Shown here one piece after another: positions 1-6,215 of a stretch of DNA of 64,000 bases. The notes under the pieces were generated by a model, which was given only the letters and a program-made list of their open reading frames with translations, ran no database searches and had not been told where the DNA came from. The position numbers and the translations under genes were made by a program. Location of the stretch: IMG/VR virus record IMGVR_UViG_3300007513_001761, positions 1 through 64,000 of that record; one strand, written 5' to 3'. This DNA comes from a virus. Within the stretch, counting starts at the first letter, position 1; every line of letters begins with the position of its first letter.

Positions 1-119
1 TTCTTCTGCCTTTGAGCCGCTTGGTCTGCCAATTGTTCTTCGTGATCACGCTGCTTCCTGCTGATCTCGTTAAGCTCTTCTTTAATAATCTGTTTAAGTT
101 GTTGTTTTGTGATTTTCAT
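1..119 (-). CDS. Partial protein with prohead-targeting-like N-terminus
   Basis: This is the first 39 or so codons of a gene that runs off the left edge. It starts with ATG at 119, behind AGGAG about 6 bases upstream. The visible protein begins MKITKQQLKQIIKEELNEI and continues as a charged, Gln- and Lys-rich stretch likely to be helical or coiled coil. T4 internal head proteins carry short N-terminal capsid-targeting peptides that the prohead protease cuts after (Leu/Ile)-x-Glu. The IKE and LNE triplets here would fit that rule, but this is inference from a short sequence. The rest of the protein is outside the window, so its function is unknown. Confidence 0.7.
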   Translation of the reverse strand, partial: MKITKQQLKQIIKEELNEISRKQRDHEEQLADQAAQRQK

Positions 120-128
120 AGAGATCTC

Positions 129-1067
129 CTAGATGGCCGAAAGTAAATCTAACAATAAATAGTTGTCGTTATCGATAAACCTAGCTTTTTGTTTACGTTC
201 CTCAAAAACAGATTTCGGCATTGAACCCACATCCTCATAGCCGCTCACATCGATCTTATATAATTCAATATCATATCGAAGTAATGTCTTAATGATTTTC
301 CTTTCTTTGGCTGCGGCGTCTGGGTCGAGGGCAACGTAGACGGGGGTGTCGTTGTAGACGATATTTTGGATAATTCGAGAGTTCGTGTGTAAAGTGGAAC
401 CCAAGATGGGGGTAGCATTTCCGGCCACAATGGCATCAAAGACTCCTTCAACGATTGTTAGATCATCGTTCCAGTTAATAAATAGTTCGTTGAAAACAAT
501 GTTCTTAGATGCTCTCGGATTCTTATATTTATAGGAATCTCCGTTATACGATCTCGCAATAAAATAACTTACATCGCCATCAATATCAAAGGACGGAACT
601 ATAATGCGGTTGCGATACTCGCCTGAAAAGCAATAGCCAATCTTCCACCGGACAATGTCATCGTGCGAAAGCCCGCGCGACCGCAAGTATTGATATGCAA
701 ACTTAGCTGTTGCAGGTTGTTTTGAGTCTGTGAGACTCATGAATTCCGGCGGGAGTTCAAGTTTTTGAGGGCTTTCTTCTTCCCTTCCTCCCATGAAAAG
801 TTCAGCAAATCTCTCAATATCGTGCCGGCCGAATAGTTCGTCCCATTTCTGTAATTGCAGAAAAGAACCAAACCTTCTAATAAGACGGCGAGTATTGCGA
901 CCACGATAATCACACACCCAACATTTAAAAGCATTTTTGTCCAGGTTAACAGAGAGCTTATATTTGTGGTGATTGCACGACGGACATTTGAAAAGTAATT
1001 CCGATCCGGACGCTTTGTAGTTTCCAAGAGTTTCATATAGGATCTTCTTTGCTTGTTTCTTGTTCAT
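129..1067 (-). CDS. DNA primase (zinc ribbon plus TOPRIM)
   Basis: This 312-residue protein should make RNA primers for lagging-strand DNA synthesis with the phage helicase. An N-terminal zinc ribbon is visible as Cys28-x2-Cys31 and Cys49-x2-Cys52. A TOPRIM domain follows, with the acidic Glu at about 207 (IVEGVFDA) and the Asp-x-Asp at 248-250 (ALDPDA) that bind catalytic metal in primases and topoisomerases. The length fits single-domain phage primases such as T4 gp61; no helicase domain is attached, so the helicase must be a separate gene. ATG start, with GAGGG a few bases upstream. A sigma70-like promoter lies in the 44-base gap before it. Confidence 0.9.
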   Translation of the reverse strand: MNKKQAKKILYETLGNYKASGSELLFKCPSCNHHKYKLSVNLDKNAFKCWVCDYRGRNTRRLIRRFGSFLQLQKWDELFGRHDIERFAELFMGGREEESPQKLELPPEFMSLTDSKQPATAKFAYQYLRSRGLSHDDIVRWKIGYCFSGEYRNRIIVPSFDIDGDVSYFIARSYNGDSYKYKNPRASKNIVFNELFINWNDDLTIVEGVFDAIVAGNATPILGSTLHTNSRIIQNIVYNDTPVYVALDPDAAAKERKIIKTLLRYDIELYKIDVSGYEDVGSMPKSVFEERKQKARFIDNDNYLLLDLLSAI

Positions 1068-1081
1068 TTGCCCTCAAGTTT

Positions 1082-1110
1082 AATGTAACACAGATCGCAC
1101 TCCAGGTCAA
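1082..1110 (-). promoter_or_regulatory. Sigma70-like promoter for primase
   Basis: Read on the minus strand, TTGACC (1110-1105) and TACATT (1087-1082) are separated by exactly 17 bases in the short gap upstream of the primase gene. The -35 matches consensus at 5 of 6 positions and the -10 at 4 of 6. The transcript would begin only a few bases before the ribosome binding site. Prediction only. Confidence 0.5.
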
Positions 1111-1111
1111 G

Positions 1112-1543
1112 CTATTTTTCCAAAGTACCGGTCACAAGATCCATAATTGGTAAAACCACACCCCAGCTTTTGTTCTGGTTTTTCATGTGGTGATTCCAGT
1201 GCCAGGGAAAGTATTTCTTTGTGAACTGTGGGTGTCGATGCATGAGATTATGAAGCACAATGAAGGCCGCAGCATAAAGCGCTATAGCACAAAAAAATGC
1301 CGGCGACCAAAAGTACACCGGCAAATGGATCAAAAGAAGAAACGGCAACCCTACCGCCTCGTTATTTGAAACCTTATGATCGTGAAAGTCGTTTGCTCTC
1401 GCGATTAAGTGGTGTCCCCGAATGTGGAAAGCAAAGATACTTCCTCCTTTTTTTCCTAATCCGTGAAAGATATATCGATGCGTAACGTATTCAACAATAT
1501 TAGCATACAGTATTCCTAAACAGAAAAGATAAAGCACCGCCAA
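1112..1543 (-). CDS. Fatty acid hydroxylase superfamily membrane enzyme
   Basis: A 143-residue protein with hydrophobic membrane segments and the histidine clusters of the fatty acid hydroxylase/sterol desaturase superfamily of di-iron enzymes: HRYIFH (22-27), HIRGHH (40-45), HNLMH (98-102) and HWNHH (115-119). It ends in the D-x4-GT pattern typical of the C-terminus of FA2H/Scs7-type enzymes. Family members hydroxylate lipid acyl chains at the membrane, so it may alter host membrane lipids or lipid A acyl chains; the substrate cannot be read from sequence. The start is TTG at 1543, about 6 bases after AGGGGG; GTG at 1537 is an alternative. It lies between hsp20 and primase, and such a gene is unusual in a phage. 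Confidence 0.75.
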   Translation of the reverse strand: MAVLYLFCLGILYANIVEYVTHRYIFHGLGKKGGSIFAFHIRGHHLIARANDFHDHKVSNNEAVGLPFLLLIHLPVYFWSPAFFCAIALYAAAFIVLHNLMHRHPQFTKKYFPWHWNHHMKNQNKSWGVVLPIMDLVTGTLEK

Positions 1544-1566
1544 GGGACACCCCCTTATTTTAACTA

Positions 1567-2052
1567 TTACTGAATTTCAATTTTTCGCACGATAGGTTCA
1601 TTATTTGTAGGATTAACCTTTGGAATCGAGAGGGACAGAATACCATTTTCATGGATAGCTGTGATCCCTGTTTCATCCAGGTTTTCATCCAAACGGAACG
1701 AACGTGCAAATGCTGAACGTTTTACTTCGCGGCGAACATATTGAGAATCTTCAACCTCGAAGCGTTGATTGCTTTCAGCTTTAATGGTCAAGATACCATC
1801 TGTAACTTCCACATTCACATCGTCCTTTTTAAGGCCAGGAATTGCAGCTTCGATCTCCACGCGGTCATCAAAGTTAACCACATTACACTTCGGGTAAGAA
1901 CCCTGAAGAAAGAAATCATTGCCGAACTCCCGATGGATCGTTGGGAACATGTCGTTCAACATCGTGTTGAATAGTTCGTCAAATGGTGTCAGAAACTCCC
2001 GCTTTGAAAAATTGCGCGCGGGAAGCGCAGGTCTACGAATAATACTAGTCAT
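1567..2052 (-). CDS. hsp20: Small heat shock protein Hsp20
   Basis: This 161-residue protein is a small heat shock protein, an ATP-independent holdase that keeps partly unfolded proteins soluble. The alpha-crystallin domain covers roughly residues 45-150, with the IPGLKKDDVNVEV strand region and the HENGILSLSIPK segment diagnostic of the family. A C-terminal I-x-I-type tail motif (RKIEIQ) could mediate oligomer assembly. Hsp20 genes are common in T4-like marine phages, where they may help fold or assemble virion proteins. The gene has its own predicted promoter and a structured 5' leader, and SD GGAG lies 8 bases before the ATG. Confidence 0.93.
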   Translation of the reverse strand: MTSIIRRPALPARNFSKREFLTPFDELFNTMLNDMFPTIHREFGNDFFLQGSYPKCNVVNFDDRVEIEAAIPGLKKDDVNVEVTDGILTIKAESNQRFEVEDSQYVRREVKRSAFARSFRLDENLDETGITAIHENGILSLSIPKVNPTNNEPIVRKIEIQ

Positions 2053-2063
2053 CTTAAAATCTC

Positions 2064-2107
2064 CTTATCTGTGATAGTATAAGTGTGCAGACAGTCCGAA
2101 GATCTGC
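2064..2107 (-). promoter_or_regulatory. Structured hsp20 5' leader with two hairpins
   Basis: The leader between the predicted hsp20 promoter and its ATG contains GCAGA...TCTGC arms (2107-2087) around a C-TTCG-G loop. A weak second hairpin, CTTAT (2083-2079) with ATAAG (2068-2064), ends at the first G of the GGAG ribosome site. This could be a stability hairpin or a weak temperature-sensitive element. Only base pairing is seen; function is inferred. Confidence 0.3.
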
Positions 2108-2112
2108 CTACT

Positions 2113-2121
2113 CTATAAATA
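2113..2121 (-). promoter_or_regulatory. TATTTATAG box upstream of hsp20
   Basis: Minus-strand TATTTATAG at 2121-2113 is identical to boxes found before two virion genes but lies 69 bases from the hsp20 ATG. It overlaps the -10 hexamer (TATATT) of the predicted sigma70 promoter, so hsp20 might be read by both the host factor and the phage late factor. Confidence 0.3.
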
Positions 2122-2145
2122 TAACCACCTTTTGTTATTCGTCAA
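2118..2145 (-). promoter_or_regulatory. Sigma70-like promoter for hsp20
   Basis: On the minus strand TTGACG (2145-2140) and TATATT (2123-2118) are spaced by 16 bases, inside the 82-base gap between the resolvase gene and hsp20. The -35 overlaps the last codons of the resolvase gene. Five of six positions match consensus in each hexamer. Confidence 0.55.
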
Positions 2146-2704
2146 CCTTTTTTTGCTCTTTTTTGTATCCGGCTTTTGCCACAACAATTGCGTCTGCCCG
2201 ATCATAAGATTCGGGCTTAGGGTTTCCATGACTTGTATATTCTATCTTAAAAGCGGCTTCGGTTTCTAATAAGTGCTCTAACACTACTTTTTTTGCTTTC
2301 TGTCCTCGTGGAACTTTTATGCCGCAGAGCTTGCGCGCTTCCATGGCTGTAAGATATTGTGGTTCAAGCTCAAACAATTCATAAACCATCCACGACACAA
2401 TCCCGTTAAATTTCTGCAGCACAGCCATCGTCTTGGCCGAAGAGCCACCAGAATTAAAGAAGGTAAACGGCTGCTCAATATAAATGCTGTTAATAGGAAA
2501 ATCAGAATCTCCCCAGCCTGGGTACTCTTCATTATAACACTGGTACATTTCGAACAAATCCATCAGCTTTTCTTTGACAACCAGCGCTTTATTAAAAGTA
2601 CCTTTGTACTTTCGCAAGTCTACCGAATCATAGAAAACCAATTCGCCTTCAGCTATCACTGCAAAACCAGTGATGCTGGTCGATACATCAATTCCTAATA
2701 TCAT
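2135..2704 (-). CDS. RuvC-like Holliday junction resolvase
   Basis: A 189-residue protein of the RuvC/RNase H-fold resolvase family, which cuts branched DNA during recombination and before packaging. The acidic active-site residues are visible: Asp6 in ILGIDVSTS, Glu77 in IYIEQP, and Asp168/Asp171 in YDRADAIV. The size matches bacterial RuvC. It replaces the endonuclease VII fold used by T4 for this job. It lies just after the virion gene block, 12 bases downstream of the preceding stop. No ribosome binding site is seen; instead a TATAAT hexamer ends 6 bases before the ATG, which could make a leaderless transcript. Confidence 0.85.
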   Translation of the reverse strand: MILGIDVSTSITGFAVIAEGELVFYDSVDLRKYKGTFNKALVVKEKLMDLFEMYQCYNEEYPGWGDSDFPINSIYIEQPFTFFNSGGSSAKTMAVLQKFNGIVSWMVYELFELEPQYLTAMEARKLCGIKVPRGQKAKKVVLEHLLETEAAFKIEYTSHGNPKPESYDRADAIVVAKAGYKKEQKKVDE

Positions 2705-2716
2705 GTGAATATTATA

Positions 2717-3976
2717 CTATATATCGAATCTCATTTTAAAGGATAAATCTTGTTCTTCTTCTTTAAGTATAGGGTTGGACAAAGTAGCCAAGCCAATTAG
2801 GTTTTTGTTTTCATCATAGATCCCTACCCTCGAAATATAAACCTGTCTTTTAAACGATGCGCTATAATCAGAATAGCTAGAACTCACAAGATTAACTGCT
2901 TCGCGAGAAGGATTCTCTTCATACAAAGTTGAAGAAGATAGTTCTATTTGAGATTGTCCGTATTTTAAATACGTAGGGTTATTCGAATAATTAACCTCTC
3001 CTCTGCGTGCGTGAGCAAACATAGTCACAACCTGGGTATTCGTTTCTCCCTTAAAGGACATTCCGTAAGAAGCATTACCATAAGAGGAAGAAGTCGAACC
3101 ACCGGAAGTGGAAGCTTGACTAACACCGTCGCGGGCGCCGGCAGCAAAAAATATCCACGATGGGCTAGAAGTATCGGTGGTTCCCGAAGTCATAGGAATT
3201 GATTCTCCATTGAGAGCCCACGATCCCGTCAATAATACGAACCCCTCACCATATAATATCACACCCGCCACAGAGCCGCTTCCCGTACTGCCGGCCGGCC
3301 CTACTTGAATTAATTCTCCGTTACGTTTTACGTCTTGTAGTTCGCCAATTAGCGAGCCAGAAAAGTACCATCTTAACGAAACAGTTCCAGGATAAACCCT
3401 TGAACCATAAAAAATTGAAGGAATCGAAAGTAAATTAATGTTTTGAGTGCTTTTGTCACCATAAGAAGAAGACACTTTATAATGCGTACTCAGCCCACCA
3501 TAAAAGTTCAATCTATTTTTAAGGGAATAAAATCTTGGATAAACTGGGCCGGCATCCACAGGCTCTGTACCAACATCACCACATTCTAGCAAAATATCTG
3601 ATTTTAAGCTGCCAGCATCCCACATAATCTCTCGAACAAGAGAAGCTGACATGGGATATTCAGTTTCAAGGGTGTCTCCATATTCGTACTGAGTTTCATA
3701 GTTTACTGTTGAAATATTCCGAAAAGAAGCGCCGAGGCCCGCCTTAGTCAAGAAAGGATAAGAAAAATTGTTAGATCCGGAAAGTTTATCAATATTGTAC
3801 TCATACAAGCTGATATCACCAGCCTGTGTTCCCATTATATTAGTACTAAAAGCACCCGACTGTTCGGGGATATTATTATAACGTATCTCCCCGTCATAGA
3901 TGAAGAATTCACAACTCGGATGAGCCTTCATCGTGTTTAGGATAACATCATTTGGTCCAAATTTCTTAAGGGACAT
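2717..3976 (-). CDS. Virion structural protein, paralogue of next upstream gene
   Basis: A 419-residue protein of unknown fold, rich in Ser, Gly and Tyr as phage tail and baseplate proteins often are. It is a paralogue of the gene immediately upstream. Both carry a glycine/valine strand segment (G-V-I-L-Y-x-E-G-F-V-L-L-T-G-S here), an NPTYL motif and a C-terminal block ending in LATLSNPILK and a final R-x-D-hydrophobic residue. The pair looks like a tandem duplication inside the virion gene run. No enzyme motif is visible. It could be a tail fibre, baseplate or decoration protein; which one cannot be decided from sequence. Confidence 0.6.
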   Translation of the reverse strand: MSLKKFGPNDVILNTMKAHPSCEFFIYDGEIRYNNIPEQSGAFSTNIMGTQAGDISLYEYNIDKLSGSNNFSYPFLTKAGLGASFRNISTVNYETQYEYGDTLETEYPMSASLVREIMWDAGSLKSDILLECGDVGTEPVDAGPVYPRFYSLKNRLNFYGGLSTHYKVSSSYGDKSTQNINLLSIPSIFYGSRVYPGTVSLRWYFSGSLIGELQDVKRNGELIQVGPAGSTGSGSVAGVILYGEGFVLLTGSWALNGESIPMTSGTTDTSSPSWIFFAAGARDGVSQASTSGGSTSSSYGNASYGMSFKGETNTQVVTMFAHARRGEVNYSNNPTYLKYGQSQIELSSSTLYEENPSREAVNLVSSSYSDYSASFKRQVYISRVGIYDENKNLIGLATLSNPILKEEEQDLSFKMRFDI

Positions 3977-3993
3977 CTCACACCTCTTTTAAA

Positions 3994-5139
3994 TTAGTAG
4001 TCGAGGCGCACCCTCAAAGTTAGCTCATTGGACGGATCCTTGCGCAAAGGCTCCGAAAGTTTTGCGGTGGCCAATAATTGTTGTGACGAGTTATAAAGCC
4101 CAATTGTTGTAATATAAGCAATGGGGGTGTCTGTTGAAACAGACTTAACTCTGATTTGACTATCGCTAAGATAAGTTGGATTAGAGCTATGGTTATATTT
4201 ATTGTGCGGAACTCGACAGAAATAAAGTGTTGAGTTAATCTCTGTAGTGTTATTAAACGAGATATTTTGGAGTCTTCGGCGTATCTCATCGCACGATCCC
4301 GTGATTGTAGAGCCAGTTAACGTGCCGGCAATAGTTTGGTATTCATCTTCATCTCTATTATAATGGAAATGATTCGGAGCACTTAACGAATTATCCGCTA
4401 GAGAACCGGTAAAAGATCCCGTGGAAAGAAACACGATACCAGCTTGATAAAAAACAAGCCCAACAGCAGCATTTTCTATTCCTGGTCCAATCGTTGCGGC
4501 AGCATCTGTAAGCTTGTCGGAATATAAGACTCCGACATCACCGCCAAAAGCATTAAATGTGCCGCCTGAATCAGATGCGCTCACATCAGTGAGGGTTACA
4601 ACTGCGGCCGTGCCGCCCTCATCGGCAAATGGATTGTTCCACTCGTTGGTGCTGTCGTAAGAAGCGGTACCCAATTTAATGCTTACGCTGCCTTTTTTAA
4701 TTTGATCTTTCGTAATCAAACGCGAAAGATTAAGAAACCAGCCGGCCCGAGAAGCACCTTGCTGATCTTGAGATAAATCTAATTCAAACTTTCTAACTAC
4801 ATTGTTAGACCCCGTATATCCCAAAAGAACTTGAGACATTTGATTATACATATTAATCTTTTTGGCGTTTTGGGTGTTTGTGGTGCCGCTAAGCACAGAT
4901 TCTTCATCATATCCCACAGTAATGTCAAAAATATGGTTGGCTGAAGAGCTTAAGTAGGGGTAATCATAGACACTTTGAAACTGTCCGTGAGTATAATTTT
5001 TAATGTTATCTTCACTCCCTTCTGTTCCATATGTACCACTAGCAATGGCGCCAGTCATCGGAATAGATTCGTATAACAACGTCTTGGTTGTGGTTACGTC
5101 TGAGCCTGGATCAAGCTTCTCAAAATTTGTTACTGCCAT
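3994..5139 (-). CDS. Virion structural protein, tandem paralogue
   Basis: A 381-residue structural protein, duplicated with the following gene. Shared marks are a hydrophobic glycine-rich strand region (VGLVFYQAGIVFLSTGS), an NPTYL motif near residue 320, and a C-terminal block reading ITTIGLYNSSQQLLATAK and ending R-V-R-L-D-Y. Its N-terminal half differs from its partner, so the N-terminus may set the location and the C-terminus a common attachment fold. Only 17 bases separate the two genes, indicating one transcript. No catalytic motif is recognised. Confidence 0.6.
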   Translation of the reverse strand: MAVTNFEKLDPGSDVTTTKTLLYESIPMTGAIASGTYGTEGSEDNIKNYTHGQFQSVYDYPYLSSSANHIFDITVGYDEESVLSGTTNTQNAKKINMYNQMSQVLLGYTGSNNVVRKFELDLSQDQQGASRAGWFLNLSRLITKDQIKKGSVSIKLGTASYDSTNEWNNPFADEGGTAAVVTLTDVSASDSGGTFNAFGGDVGVLYSDKLTDAAATIGPGIENAAVGLVFYQAGIVFLSTGSFTGSLADNSLSAPNHFHYNRDEDEYQTIAGTLTGSTITGSCDEIRRRLQNISFNNTTEINSTLYFCRVPHNKYNHSSNPTYLSDSQIRVKSVSTDTPIAYITTIGLYNSSQQLLATAKLSEPLRKDPSNELTLRVRLDY

Positions 5140-5163
5140 TTAATTTCTCCAATTAGCTTATTA

Positions 5164-6180
5164 TTAGGGTAGGCGCGCGATCCTTAAAGGAATTTGAATC
5201 ATAACGCCCGTATTTGTGCCTTGTAGGTATACTGTTGTGTCAATATAATCCACTAAAGTTGCGTCTGCGAGCGCTGTGCTTGAGTTAAGCGTACCATACA
5301 GAGTGTATTCGGTTCCCAATGATGGGTTTATCTTGAACGCCAAGAAGCAAGCAGTCGCCCGTGGGCCTGCTATAACCGACACATCAGTATCCAGAGTGGT
5401 GTAGCTCGGATCGTATACAACCTTATCCGTAACTCCCGGAACAGTGGTGGTACTATAATGTTCTAGTCCAATTTGCAAAGTGGTGGATGGGAATGCAGTT
5501 GGGGTAAAAGCCACGCTGGGGGTGCCCATACTGCCGTTAGAAAACCAAGAGTCCGAATTCTTGCCGCTAAATACAGTACTAATAAATCGATTATCATAGG
5601 ATACCACGTAGGACTTCTCGGACAGACCTTCACTTTGGATATATACCATCCTATTTGCTGCGGTACCTTTAACAGACGTTGTATCCAGCCCGCATTCTAG
5701 CAAAACGAAACGAGAAGTATCTCCCCCTAAAAGAATATTATCATCAAGCCCATTAACTTTGATTTTATCAAAAATCTTATCTGAGGTGGTGTCGTTCTGT
5801 GTATCTGTTACCCAGATCACTCCTTCACTACCTTTAGCAGTCGAAGGAAATTTAATATTAGCAACGCTAGTAACTTCGCTCTGGTTGTTTATTTTAATAA
5901 CCGGCATATACAACAAATTTGTGTTTGTTAGTTCCAAGAGTCCATAATTAATGGCGGCATTTGTTTGCGTAAATGCCTCAAAAATTGGAGTTTGCAAAAT
6001 TTCTAAATCATAATAGGCCGATCCAGAAGGGTGGTTCTTGTTATAAAGCCCATAATCAATCTCATCATCGCCCAAAGCAAAATAATCTACACTAAATTCG
6101 CCGCTGGCCATCTTTTCTCGACCCAAATCAGTCAAGACCGCGTCTAAAATAATATCACCCGAATTGTCTAAAAAAGCCAT
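5164..6180 (-). CDS. Virion structural protein with LTxxGRxxxAxGxF N-terminus
   Basis: A 338-residue protein whose first 45 residues contain LTDLGREKMASGEFSVDYFALGDDEIDY. The same layout (LTPYGAYTLATGKF...YYAFFDDNVLY) opens the 331-residue protein encoded at 13566-14561, so the two share a head module. The rest is Thr/Ser-rich beta-type sequence with no enzyme motif. By family resemblance among large phage virion genes it is probably a baseplate or tail component; the exact role is unknown. A TATTTATG box 25 bases upstream of the ATG suggests it heads a late transcript covering this gene and the two downstream paralogues. Confidence 0.6.
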   Translation of the reverse strand: MAFLDNSGDIILDAVLTDLGREKMASGEFSVDYFALGDDEIDYGLYNKNHPSGSAYYDLEILQTPIFEAFTQTNAAINYGLLELTNTNLLYMPVIKINNQSEVTSVANIKFPSTAKGSEGVIWVTDTQNDTTSDKIFDKIKVNGLDDNILLGGDTSRFVLLECGLDTTSVKGTAANRMVYIQSEGLSEKSYVVSYDNRFISTVFSGKNSDSWFSNGSMGTPSVAFTPTAFPSTTLQIGLEHYSTTTVPGVTDKVVYDPSYTTLDTDVSVIAGPRATACFLAFKINPSLGTEYTLYGTLNSSTALADATLVDYIDTTVYLQGTNTGVMIQIPLRIARLP

Positions 6181-6197
6181 TTATCTACCTCTCTTCT

Positions 6198-6206
6198 CAT
6201 AAATAG
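6198..6206 (-). promoter_or_regulatory. Late-promoter-like box (CTATTTATG)
   Basis: In the 35-base gap before the 338-residue virion gene, the minus strand reads CTATTTATG (6206-6198). The core TATTTAT starts 25 bases before the ATG, matching the 24-26 base spacing of the boxes before the genes starting at 9514, 28457 and 36311. Confidence 0.4.
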
Positions 6207-6215
6207 TTACTATTT

